64,000 nt of DNA from Candidatus Zixiibacteriota bacterium (GTDB lineage Bacteria; Zixibacteria; MSB-5A5; GN15; FEB-12). Below the pieces are notes generated by a model. It searched no databases and had not been told where the DNA came from. It saw only the letters and a program-made list of their open reading frames with translations. The stretch's first letter is position 1. Every line of letters begins with the position of its first letter. The translations under genes were made by a program, and so were the position numbers. This document shows positions 17,947-26,176 of this stretch, piece after piece. Location of the stretch: assembly GCA_028289585.1 (NCBI GenBank), contig JANQPI010000026.1, positions 186,001 to 250,000 of the forward strand. Direction: 5' to 3'.

Positions 17947-20621
17947 ATACAACGCTCGAATCTCTGGTGGGCGCACCCAACCCGGTCCGCTTTTTCCCGC
18001 TCCGCCGGCTTTACGATGCCGGCTTGAGTTCGGAGTTACCCTTTTCTATCCGCATTCTCCTCGAATCGGTCGCCCGTAACGCTACCGGCCAACCGATTTC
18101 GGGCGATGATTTGTCCCGGGCGATGACCTACGATATCGCCTCACCCGCTGGCACCGAGTTCCCGTTTGTCCCGGCGCGAGTCATTCTGCAGGACTTTACC
18201 GGTGTCCCAGCAATTGTCGATCTGGCCGCCATGCGAGCCGCCATGCAGCGCCTTGGTGGTGATCCGAAGCGGATTAATCCGCTGGTCCCGGTCGACCTTG
18301 TTATCGATCACTCAGTTCAGGTCGACCATTTCGCAACGTCGGATGCTGTAGATCTGAATATGGCGATCGAGTTTGAGCGGAATCGCGAGCGCTACGGCTT
18401 TCTCCACTGGGGACAGCGGGCGTTTGACAACTTCCGAGTTGTGCCTCCGGCGACGGGCATTGTGCATCAGGTCAACCTCGAATACCTCGCCAAAGTCGTT
18501 CTTGTCAAAGAAGGTGTCGCGATGCCGGATACTCTGGTCGGCACCGACTCCCACACGACGATGATCAATGGGCTCGGTGTAGTTGGCTGGGGAGTCGGTG
18601 GTATCGAGGCCGAAGCGGCGATGCTGGGACAGCCGTTGTACATGGTCGCTCCCGAAGTGATCGGCTTCCGCCTGACCGGATCTCTCCCCGAGGGAGCCAC
18701 GGGTACCGATCTGGTGCTGACGGTCACTGAGATGCTTCGCAAGAAGGGTGTCGTCGGCAAGTTCGTCGAATTCTGCGGTCCCGCGTTGGACGAAATGACG
18801 CTCCCGATGAAGGCGATGATCGGGAACATGGCACCGGAGTTTGGCTGTACGGTGGCGTTCTTCCCGGTCGATCAATCGACACTCGATTATCTCCGTGTTA
18901 CCGGTCGTACCACCGACGAGATCGCATTGGTTGAGCGTTACTGCAAAGAGCAGCAGCTCTTCCGCGAGGCCGGTAGCGTCGATCCGCAGTTCACAGACAC
19001 GGTGGAGCTCGATATCGGTACGGTCGAACCGTCGGTTGCCGGACCAAAACGACCACAGGATCGCATCCCGCTCTCGCGGGTACCGAAGACGTTTTCGTCA
19101 CTGCTGACCACTCCGGTGAGCGATCGTGGTTTTGCGCTCGATCGCGATGCGATTACCCGGACCGGCGAGATTCGGAATGGATATCAGGCGACCATTGGCC
19201 ACGGGTCGGTGGTGATTGCGGCGATTACTTCCTGCACCAACACCTCCGATCCGTTTGTGCTCATTGCTGCTGGTTTGCTCGCCAAAAATGCGGCCGAGCG
19301 CGGACTTACCCGCAAGCCGCACGTGAAGACATCGCTGGCGCCGGGAAGCCGCGTGGTTATCGAGTATCTCCGCAAGGCGGGACTGATTGAGTCACTCGAA
19401 GCACTCGGTTTCCACAACGTCGGCTTCGGCTGCACGACCTGTATTGGTAACTCGGGTCCGCTTCCGGAGCCGGTGGTTGAGGCGATAACCTCCAGCGATC
19501 TGGTGGCGGCATCGGTGCTCTCCGGGAATCGCAACTTTGAGGGCCGGATCAATCCACATACCCGGGCGAACTTCCTCGCCTCACCTCCGCTGGTTGTTGC
19601 CTACGCTCTGGCCGGACGGATCGATCACGACTTTGCCAAAGAGCCATTGGGAGAGGACGGTGATGGCAACCCGGTGATGCTGAAGGATGTCTGGCCGACG
19701 CAGGATCAGATCCTCGCTGTGATCCAATCGTTTGTCACTCCCGAACTCTTCCAGCAGCAGTATGCATCGGTCTTCGACGGCAACCCCGAATGGAATCGGA
19801 TTGCCTCGACCGGCGGGGAGCTCTATGACTGGCGGCCGGAATCGACGTACATCCAGGAACCACCGTTCTTTGTCGATATCGCGCCCGAGCCGGAGTCAAT
19901 CGGACCGCTCGCGCATGCCCGGGTGCTCGTCATGGTCGGTGACTCTGTTACGACCGACCACATCTCGCCGGCCGGGGCGATCAAGGCCGACTCGCCTGCG
20001 GGAAGCTATCTCAAAGCGAATGGCGTCGAGTTCCGTGATTTTAACTCCTATGGGTCGCGGCGCGGAAATGATCGCGTTATGACGCGAGGAACGTTCGCGA
20101 ATATACGACTGCGGAACCTGTTGGTCCCGGGCAGTGAGGGGAACGTTACGGTGCATTATCCGTCGGGAGATCAGCTGTCGATCTACGATGCAGCGCAGCG
20201 ATATCAGGCTGACGGCGTCGATCTCGTTGTCCTGGCGGGCAAGGACTACGGAATGGGATCATCTCGTGATTGGGCGGCGAAAGGAACCCGTCTGCTCGGT
20301 GTTCGTGCGGTGCTGGCGGAGAGTTTCGAACGTATTCATCGTTCGAACCTCGTTGGCATGGGCGTGCTGCCGCTGGTCTTTGCCGACGGTGCGAGCTGCG
20401 AATCGCTCGGTCTCACCGGTGAGGAGATCATTGGAATCGATGGCCTTTCGGATAGCCTCACGCCACGCCAGCGGGTAACGGCACACGCCACGAAACCAAA
20501 TGGCGATGAGATCGAGTTTCCCGTTGAGGTTCGTATTGATACCGCTGTGGAAATCGAATACTATCGGCACGGCGGGGTGCTGTCGTTTGTCTTGCGTCAG
20601 CTCTTGTCTGGACGAGAGTGA
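17937..20621 (+). CDS. acnA: Aconitate hydratase (AcnA type)
   Basis: 894 residues, the normal length of monomeric AcnA/IRP1-type aconitase, which converts citrate to isocitrate in the TCA cycle. The three cysteines that hold the [4Fe-4S] cluster are C433 (TSCTNTSDP), C499 and C502 ([12 protein letters not shown]). The swivel domain is present near the C-terminus, with [38 protein letters not shown] and [21 protein letters not shown]. Its start codon is inside a short leader ORF. The aldolase gene follows after 52 bases, so both could share a transcript. Confidence 0.96.
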   Translation: MPIDTTLESLVGAPNPVRFFPLRRLYDAGLSSELPFSIRILLESVARNATGQPISGDDLSRAMTYDIASPAGTEFPFVPARVILQDFTGVPAIVDLAAMRAAMQRLGGDPKRINPLVPVDLVIDHSVQVDHFATSDAVDLNMAIEFERNRERYGFLHWGQRAFDNFRVVPPATGIVHQVNLEYLAKVVLVKEGVAMPDTLVGTDSHTTMINGLGVVGWGVGGIEAEAAMLGQPLYMVAPEVIGFRLTGSLPEGATGTDLVLTVTEMLRKKGVVGKFVEFCGPALDEMTLPMKAMIGNMAPEFGCTVAFFPVDQSTLDYLRVTGRTTDEIALVERYCKEQQLFREAGSVDPQFTDTVELDIGTVEPSVAGPKRPQDRIPLSRVPKTFSSLLTTPVSDRGFALDRDAITRTGEIRNGYQATIGHGSVVIAAITSCTNTSDPFVLIAAGLLAKNAAERGLTRKPHVKTSLAPGSRVVIEYLRKAGLIESLEALGFHNVGFGCTTCIGNSGPLPEPVVEAITSSDLVAASVLSGNRNFEGRINPHTRANFLASPPLVVAYALAGRIDHDFAKEPLGEDGDGNPVMLKDVWPTQDQILAVIQSFVTPELFQQQYASVFDGNPEWNRIASTGGELYDWRPESTYIQEPPFFVDIAPEPESIGPLAHARVLVMVGDSVTTDHISPAGAIKADSPAGSYLKANGVEFRDFNSYGSRRGNDRVMTRGTFANIRLRNLLVPGSEGNVTVHYPSGDQLSIYDAAQRYQADGVDLVVLAGKDYGMGSSRDWAAKGTRLLGVRAVLAESFERIHRSNLVGMGVLPLVFADGASCESLGLTGEEIIGIDGLSDSLTPRQRVTAHATKPNGDEIEFPVEVRIDTAVEIEYYRHGGVLSFVLRQLLSGRE

Positions 20622-20673
20622 TCAGGACCGGACACACCCCAATCGCAAACACTGAACGACCAGGAGCTAGGTC

Positions 20674-21705
20674 ATGCCGATAGCGACTCCCGAGCAATAC
20701 CGAAAGATGCTCGATAACGCCCAAGAGGGCTCATACGCCTTTCCGGCGATTAACTGTACGTCAACCGAGACCCTCAATGCCGCGATGAAAGGCTTTGCCG
20801 ATGCGAAGTCAGACGGAATCATTCAGTTTTCGACGGGTGCTGGTCAGTTCGCGTCCGGTTTGAATGTTAAGGATATGGCCTACGGTGCGATCGTTCTGGC
20901 CGAGGTGGCCCATCGACTTGCTGAGAAATACCCGATCTTGATCGCTTTACACACCGATCATTGTGTACCGGCCAAAGTCGACGGCTTCCTGCGTCCGCTT
21001 ATTGCCGAAACGGCGCGTCGACGGGCCAGTGGACTCGGGAACCTCTTCCAATCGCACATGTTTGATGGCTCCGAGTTACCACTTTCCGATAATCTGAAGA
21101 CATCGGTCGACCTTCTTCGAGACTGCACGGAGAATGACATAATTCTTGAAGTAGAGACAGGGGTTGTCGGTGGCGAGGAGGATGGAATCGACAACACGGG
21201 TGCCGCCGCTGAAAAGCTCTACACGACGCCCGAAGATATGGTCGAAGTGCACAAGGCGCTCAGTCCACTGGGTGGGCGGTTTATGCTCGCGGCAACATTC
21301 GGTAATGTGCACGGTATCTATAAGCCGGGGAATGTGAAGCTTGAGCCGAAGATTCTTCGGGATGGTCAGGCGGAAGTCGTAAAGCAGTTTGGTGATGCCG
21401 CGCAATTCGATCTTGTCTTCCATGGTGGCTCCGGTTCGGAATTGAGTGACATTCACGAAACACTCGACTACGGCGTGATCAAGATGAATGTCGATACCGA
21501 TTGTCAGTATTACTTCACCGAGGCAATCGTACGGCATGTTGACGAGCATCGCTCAGAACTTCTCCACACGGAAGAGGAGATGGCCAACAAGAAGCACTTC
21601 GACCCGCGTTCTTACCTGAAACGGGCCGAGGCGCACATGGCCAAGCGTGTTCAGATGGCGTGCGATGACCTGAAATCGACGGGTAGGAGCCTCTATACGG
21701 GCTAG
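20674..21705 (+). CDS. fba: Fructose-bisphosphate aldolase, class II
   Basis: 343 residues resembling the FbaA (type A) class II aldolases that cleave fructose 1,6-bisphosphate in glycolysis and gluconeogenesis. Zinc-ligand regions are seen: ALHTDHC (about 89-95), ILEVETGVVGGEEDG with its acidic residues, the later HGI/HGGSGS segments (AATFGNVHGIYKPGNVKL and DLVFHGGSGSELSD), and KMNVDTDCQYYFTEAIVRHV. The ATG is preceded by AGGAGC. It lies 52 bases after acnA. Confidence 0.93.
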   Translation: MPIATPEQYRKMLDNAQEGSYAFPAINCTSTETLNAAMKGFADAKSDGIIQFSTGAGQFASGLNVKDMAYGAIVLAEVAHRLAEKYPILIALHTDHCVPAKVDGFLRPLIAETARRRASGLGNLFQSHMFDGSELPLSDNLKTSVDLLRDCTENDIILEVETGVVGGEEDGIDNTGAAAEKLYTTPEDMVEVHKALSPLGGRFMLAATFGNVHGIYKPGNVKLEPKILRDGQAEVVKQFGDAAQFDLVFHGGSGSELSDIHETLDYGVIKMNVDTDCQYYFTEAIVRHVDEHRSELLHTEEEMANKKHFDPRSYLKRAEAHMAKRVQMACDDLKSTGRSLYTG

Positions 21706-21784
21706 GCCGTCATTTCATCTATCCAGAGTCAGTTATCTATGTTTGGGGTTCGGGCGTTGGTGCGGTCGTCGTGGGATTCCACGG

Positions 21785-21811
21785 TTGACAGGCAGTGACC
21801 AAGGTTATACG
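21785..21811 (+). promoter_or_regulatory. Possible promoter of the HTH gene
   Basis: TTGACA (21785-21790) and TATACG (21806-21811), spaced by only 15 bases. A TGACAG half-site (21786-21791) overlaps the -35 box, as expected for a repressor site. Confidence 0.4.
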
Positions 21812-21932
21812 ATCTGTCTGTCAGTCGTCTGGTGGACGTGTATGGGATATGCGGTAAGACTGACAGCCAACAGGTACGGGAAGAGCAAAGGAAGTTTACC
21901 ATTTCTTAAGATTTGGGAAACTGTCATGACAG
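21786..21932 (+). promoter_or_regulatory. Array of CTGTCA/TGACAG half-sites
   Basis: TGACAG at 21786-21791, CTGTCAGTC at 21818-21826 with its perfect reverse complement GACTGACAG at 21858-21866, and the perfect 12-base palindrome CTGTCATGACAG at 21921-21932. Five copies of the same half-site in 147 bases, all before a helix-turn-helix gene, suggest an operator cluster for that regulator or another one. The regulator identity is inference. Confidence 0.55.
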
Positions 21933-21967
21933 GATTCCCGTTATCTAGAGGGTTGGAAATGGTAAAC
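21894..21967 (+). repeat. Nested inverted repeats before the HTH gene
   Basis: GTTTACCATTTC (21894-21905) and its perfect reverse complement GAAATGGTAAAC (21956-21967) enclose GGGAA (21915-21919) / TTCCC (21935-21939), which in turn enclose the palindrome CTGTCATGACAG. The whole could be a set of operators or, if transcribed, a large stem-loop in the 5' leader 25 bases before the HTH start. Confidence 0.65.
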
Positions 21968-21992
21968 CCACAACGGTAAGAGAAGGTAGAAG

Positions 21993-22229
21993 ATGGACAG
22001 CTTTCAGAGACTCCTGGTACTGGTGAAAATGCTCGAGCACGGCGACGAGCCGTCGGTCGATCAGCTCGCCAAGAAATTTCACGCTTCCCCGCGAACAATC
22101 TTTCGCGATATTCGGAAGCTACGGGAGATGGGGTTCGAGATTGAGACCCTCGAGGGCAGATTTGTAATGGATGAGGTCGATTGGGAAGGCTGGCTGAAGA
22201 AGCAGCTACGTAGTCGCCGTCGCCGGTAA
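21993..22229 (+). CDS. Stand-alone HTH (HTH_11/DeoR-type) protein
   Basis: 78 residues. A winged-helix domain occupies nearly all of it: FQRLLVLVKMLEHGDEPSVDQLAKKFHASPRTIFRDIRKLREMGFEIETLEGRFVM. SPRTIFRDIRKLREMGF is the recognition helix of the type that begins WYL and DeoR regulators. The usual effector domain is missing; the C-terminus is a short basic tail ending RSRRRR. GAGAAGG lies upstream of the ATG. The dense inverted repeats just upstream suggest autoregulation. Closed by its own terminator, it is a monocistronic unit. Its other targets are unknown. Confidence 0.85.
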   Translation: MDSFQRLLVLVKMLEHGDEPSVDQLAKKFHASPRTIFRDIRKLREMGFEIETLEGRFVMDEVDWEGWLKKQLRSRRRR

Positions 22230-22257
22230 GTCAACGGCTTTTCGACTATTGATTGTG

Positions 22258-22290
22258 CCGCGCTGTCGAAAACGACAGCGCGGTTTTCTG
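22258..22290 (+). terminator. Strong terminator after the HTH gene
   Basis: An 11-bp perfect GC-rich stem (22258-22268 with 22273-22283) with an AAAA loop and a TTTT run. Confidence 0.9.
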
Positions 22291-22304
22291 TTGGGGGAGG
22301 GCTG

Positions 22305-22333
22305 TTGACTTTCGTGCGGGTGAGGCATACTTA
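22305..22333 (+). promoter_or_regulatory. Promoter of gcvT-comB
   Basis: TTGACT (22305-22310) followed 17 bases later by TACTTA (22328-22333), about 30 bases upstream of the ATG and directly after the preceding terminator. Confidence 0.45.
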
Positions 22334-22363
22334 GCGGCTCGGCTTCTAGTTCGAGAGGTACCC

Positions 22364-23473
22364 ATGACGACCACTGCCAAAATGAAACTCACCCCTTTCA
22401 CCGACTACCATGAGACGGCCGGGGCTAAGATGGTTGATTTCGCCGGCTATCGCATGCCGATTCAATATACGTCAATGACCGCCGAGCACCTTGCCGTGCG
22501 CAAGAACGTCGGACTCTTCGACCTGTCACACATGGGAGAATTCGAAGTAGCCGGGCCGGAAGCGCTCGACTTCCTCCAACTCGTAACGACGAACGATGTC
22601 AGTGCACTTGAGCCCGGACAGATTCAATACTCGTGCATGACCTATGACGATGGTGGCATCGTTGATGACCTGTTGGTCTACTGTCTGGAGCCGGATCGCT
22701 ACCTGCTCGTCGTCAACGCAGCCAATATTGAGAAGGATTGGGCGTGGTTGCAGTCCCACGTGGGCGACCGTACGGCAAAGCTGTCCAATCGATCGGATGA
22801 GCTGGGACTCCTGGCGATTCAGGGTCCTAACGCTCAACAGCTCATGGCAGAGGTGACCGATGTCGATTTGGAGACGATGGCTTACTACACCCATGCGCGA
22901 GCTGAGGTTGGGGGCGTGGAAATACTTTTCTCGCGCACCGGCTATACCGGTGAAGATGGCTTTGAATTGTACATCCCGCAGCCGGCGTGCCATGCGGTGT
23001 GGGAGGAGATTGCGGCTGCAGGATTGAAGCACGGTCTGGAGCTCATTGGGCTGGGTGCCCGCGACACACTTCGGCTCGAAATGAAGATGGCCCTCTACGG
23101 CAACGATATCGATCAGACGACCAGCCCGATTGAGGCCGGTCTCGGTTGGATTGTCAATCTTGACAAGCCGTTCATTGGTCGCGAGCCGATCGCTCGTCAG
23201 AAAGAGGCAAAACCTGACCGTCGGCTCGTGTGTCTCGAATTCACCGACAAGGTGTTTCCCCGAACTGGCTATCCGATTGTTGAGAATGGTGCCGCCATTG
23301 GCCGCATCACCTCCGGTACAGTGTCTCCATCCCTGGGAATCCCGATCGCACTCGGTTATGTGCCTCGATCACTTGCCAAAATCGGCAGTGAGGTAACGGT
23401 TGCGATACGCGACCGGTCGGTTTCCGCACGAGTTGTCAAGCCGCCGTTTTACAAGGACGGTAGCCACCGGTAA
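22364..23473 (+). CDS. gcvT: Aminomethyltransferase (glycine cleavage T protein)
   Basis: 369 residues, the usual GcvT length. It transfers the methylene group from the H-protein lipoyl arm to tetrahydrofolate, releasing ammonia. Typical segments are seen: [75 protein letters not shown] and FIGRE. The start at 22364 follows GAGAGG; an in-frame extension upstream runs through the terminator and was rejected. gcvH, gcvP and lpd are not in the window. comB begins at the last base of its stop codon. Confidence 0.95.
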   Translation: MTTTAKMKLTPFTDYHETAGAKMVDFAGYRMPIQYTSMTAEHLAVRKNVGLFDLSHMGEFEVAGPEALDFLQLVTTNDVSALEPGQIQYSCMTYDDGGIVDDLLVYCLEPDRYLLVVNAANIEKDWAWLQSHVGDRTAKLSNRSDELGLLAIQGPNAQQLMAEVTDVDLETMAYYTHARAEVGGVEILFSRTGYTGEDGFELYIPQPACHAVWEEIAAAGLKHGLELIGLGARDTLRLEMKMALYGNDIDQTTSPIEAGLGWIVNLDKPFIGREPIARQKEAKPDRRLVCLEFTDKVFPRTGYPIVENGAAIGRITSGTVSPSLGIPIALGYVPRSLAKIGSEVTVAIRDRSVSARVVKPPFYKDGSHR

Positions 23474-24201
23474 TGCGTCTCGATCTCTACCTGACGCCCG
23501 TTCTGCTCGACAAGGCGTCGCTCGAGCAGAAAACAGTGGTTATTATCGATGTCCTGCGCGCGACAACGACCATCTGCGCGGCGTTGGCCGCCGGTGCTCG
23601 GGGGGTCATCCCGGTTGCTGAGCCGGGTGAGGCCGCTGAACTACGGACCAAGCTTGGTGCCGATGTAACGGTGCTGGCGGGTGAACGGGGAGGCGTTAAG
23701 ATCGAGAACTTTGCGTTGGGCAATTCTCCCATGGAGCAGACGGCCGAGACGGTCGGTCAGCGATTTGTCATTCTAACCACCACCAACGGGTCGGGGTTGT
23801 TTCCTCGGTCGGCTTCAGCGGCGCTCGTCATTGCCGCCGCGCTCGCCAATGTGTCAGCGGTTGCGGCTCGCGTAGCGTCCGAGAACCGCGATACGGTGAT
23901 AGTCTGTGCCGGCACCGAGGGGGCATTCTCTATCGAGGATACGTTATGCGGCGGGATGCTCGTGCATTATCTCTCAGCCGGAGGGGAGCCGCCGATCGAC
24001 ATGAACGATGCCGCGTCAATTGCGTTACTCCTGTACCGCACCAACAAACAGGCGGTCCGCGCGACAATTGAGCAAGGCGAGCACGCTCGTTTCCTCGCCG
24101 AGCTCGGGTTTGCCGATGATATCAGAATCGCCAGTGACGTCGATGCTGTTCCGCTCGTCCCGGTGCTCCGGGATGGACGTTTAGTCGTCGATACGGGCTA
24201 G
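23473..24201 (+). CDS. comB: 2-phosphosulfolactate phosphatase family protein (ComB)
   Basis: 242 residues of the ComB family: VVIIDVLRATTTICAALAAGARGVIPVAE near the N-terminus, then AGERGGVKIENFALGNSPMEQ, LTTTNGSGLF and CAGTEGAFSIEDTLCGGMLV. In methanogens the enzyme dephosphorylates 2-phosphosulfolactate during coenzyme M synthesis. The same fold is widespread in bacteria that make no coenzyme M, where its substrate is unclear. It overlaps gcvT by one base (TAATG), indicating coupled translation. No comA, comC or other sulfolactate gene lies nearby. Confidence 0.9.
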   Translation: MRLDLYLTPVLLDKASLEQKTVVIIDVLRATTTICAALAAGARGVIPVAEPGEAAELRTKLGADVTVLAGERGGVKIENFALGNSPMEQTAETVGQRFVILTTTNGSGLFPRSASAALVIAAALANVSAVAARVASENRDTVIVCAGTEGAFSIEDTLCGGMLVHYLSAGGEPPIDMNDAASIALLLYRTNKQAVRATIEQGEHARFLAELGFADDIRIASDVDAVPLVPVLRDGRLVVDTG

Positions 24202-24233
24202 AAACCTTTGGTGTCGAGGTGGTGACATTTAGG

Positions 24234-24262
24234 CCGACACCAGTCGCGAAAACGCGTATAAA
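24234..24262 (+). promoter_or_regulatory. Promoter abutting the 24.3 kb gene
   Basis: CCGACA (24234-24239), 17 bases, TATAAA (24257-24262), then six bases to the ATG at 24269, with no Shine-Dalgarno. A leaderless mRNA is likely. Confidence 0.5.
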
Positions 24263-24268
24263 CGAACG

Positions 24269-26170
24269 ATGCTCCAACGATTTCTCTTCCTCTCGCTAAT
24301 CATGGCGGCCGTGACGACCGGATCGGCAACCGATCGGGCCCTCTGGCTCGACTTCTCGATCAGCCAGATCGATACGGCAGGCGAGGCCGTGATTCTGTGG
24401 GATGACTCAACGCTGGCGCCGGTCGGCGTTCGTGCTTCCGGCTTCTTCTCACCGATTTCAATGGAACTCGATGTCGAGTCGGTCGATTCGTTGCAGGCGA
24501 CGTTCACGGTACATCTCGTTTCGTTCGGTCCGCCCAACAATAGTACGTCGCGGCGCATCACAACCGAACACGGTATTCCGTTTACTGTCGGTCGTCTTGC
24601 TGGTAAGAACGATGCGTTGTATGAAGTCCGGCTGTCGTCGATGCGTCCGGAAGCGTGGCCGGATGCTGAGTGTCGTTTCGATCACTGGGATCCAAGCGTT
24701 TTCAGCATCGCGCCCTCAGCCAACTTTGATCTGCTCACGATCCCCACATCCCTGGCCGGATTCTATGTTCAGGCATTGCGTTCTCTCCTTGAGGGGAACA
24801 TTCGTCGCTTCGATCTGCTCAATCAGTTTTCGATTCCGGGGAAAGCGCAGATCTATATCGCCCCGTGCGCCGTACCAACTATTCTCTGGGACGACCGCTT
24901 CAATCTGGTCGTTGATCCAACGCGCAACGCGGTCTTCACGATCTACGATAAAGCCTATACATCGGTGAGTTCGTTTGCCGTCATGCTACCGTCGATCTAC
25001 CGCAACTACGGGTATGCGCCTCCGTTCCTGGCGGAGGGGTACGCGGGCTACTTCTCCAGCGGGGTGTTTGAGCTCCAGTTGAGCCGGGAGGACTTGGCCT
25101 CGATCGCGATTGATCCGTTACTCGATACCTACGAGTATCTCACGTCCGATCCCGAGCATAGCGATCGTGTCGCTATGGCGTTCTGTCGGTTCCTGATTCA
25201 GTCCTACTCGTTCGATAGCTTTCTGCGGCTCTACCGTGCCGCCGACGATCTCAATCTCAGGACCACGCTGACGGCAACCTACGGTATGTCGATCGATTCC
25301 CTGGAGAGTGCGTTTCTGACGTACCTCGATACGGTCGATGTCTCCTCCGAGCGAATCGCGTTGCTGGCGTCCGAAGCCGAGGTGCTTCTCCAGTACGATC
25401 AAATGAATCGGTACTGGCAGACGTTGTGGGATGCCGGGCCGCCCTCTCGGTCCGATTCGCTGACCTATGCACAGGAGTTGGCGCGAAGCAGTTTTTACCG
25501 AGGGGATTACTATGCAGCTCAGGACTGGCGCCGCCTCTGTCTGTCGCTTGATGAAAATCGTCAGCGACACCTTCTCCCTCTGGCTGCCTATACGATGATG
25601 ACCGGTGACTATGGTGTTGCCGACTCGTTGTTGGCTGGTGCCTGGGAAGCGGCAGAGGGAGATCCGCTACTGGCGTTCAACTATGGTCTGCTGGCTGAGT
25701 CGGAGCGTGACCTCAGGGCGGCTGCCGACTGGTATCGACAAGCGATTGCAGGTGAGTCGCCGTCGGCGATGCAGGTCGAGGCTCGAGTGATGCTGGGGTT
25801 GATCGATCGAGCGACTCGCGGAAGCGAAGCGGGTGCGGCCGCAAAATCGCGAGTCGACGAAGCGTTGCGAGTGTTGCAGCAGCGTGTCACCGCCCAACCG
25901 TCGTCGGCTCTCAACTACCTCTGGACTGGTTTAGCCCTGGTTGTAAAGGAGGATTTGTCGGGAGCTTGGGACTATTTGCAGACGGGGCTGTTTCTTGAGA
26001 CGCGTCCGTATTATCGCGGCTGGTTAAATCTTTGGTCGGGGAAGCTCTCGGATCTCCGCGGCGAACGTGATGTTGCTCGCGATTTTTATGGGGCAGTGGT
26101 GACCGGAGCGGCGGCTGCCTATCACGTTACTGAAGCGCGTCGCTATCTTGCGGAAGCGTACGGCGGGTAA
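24269..26170 (+). CDS. Exported protein, peptidase-MA-like fold (HExxH lost) plus TPR repeats
   Basis: 633 residues with a signal peptide (cleavage near GSA, about residue 19). The middle resembles membrane-associated gluzincin peptidases of the MA family: PPFLAEGYAGYFSSG (about 250-264) matches their WLxEGxA element, which carries the third zinc ligand. The expected HExxH upstream is missing; the equivalent stretch reads SFAVMLPSIYRNYGY. So the protein is probably not a protease. From about residue 385 come TPR-like helices (QELARSSFYRGDYYAAQDWRRLCLSL, NYGLLAESERDLRAAADWYRQAIAG). The BatA-type gene starts 6 bases after its stop, so the two are probably one operon. The fold call is inference. 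Confidence 0.7.
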   Translation: MLQRFLFLSLIMAAVTTGSATDRALWLDFSISQIDTAGEAVILWDDSTLAPVGVRASGFFSPISMELDVESVDSLQATFTVHLVSFGPPNNSTSRRITTEHGIPFTVGRLAGKNDALYEVRLSSMRPEAWPDAECRFDHWDPSVFSIAPSANFDLLTIPTSLAGFYVQALRSLLEGNIRRFDLLNQFSIPGKAQIYIAPCAVPTILWDDRFNLVVDPTRNAVFTIYDKAYTSVSSFAVMLPSIYRNYGYAPPFLAEGYAGYFSSGVFELQLSREDLASIAIDPLLDTYEYLTSDPEHSDRVAMAFCRFLIQSYSFDSFLRLYRAADDLNLRTTLTATYGMSIDSLESAFLTYLDTVDVSSERIALLASEAEVLLQYDQMNRYWQTLWDAGPPSRSDSLTYAQELARSSFYRGDYYAAQDWRRLCLSLDENRQRHLLPLAAYTMMTGDYGVADSLLAGAWEAAEGDPLLAFNYGLLAESERDLRAAADWYRQAIAGESPSAMQVEARVMLGLIDRATRGSEAGAAAKSRVDEALRVLQQRVTAQPSSALNYLWTGLALVVKEDLSGAWDYLQTGLFLETRPYYRGWLNLWSGKLSDLRGERDVARDFYGAVVTGAAAAYHVTEARRYLAEAYGG

Positions 26171-26176
26171 CGAACG

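Noticed and set aside
24950-25030. Active zinc peptidase in the 24.3 kb protein
   Set aside because: The E-G-x-A element is present but no HExxH precedes it.
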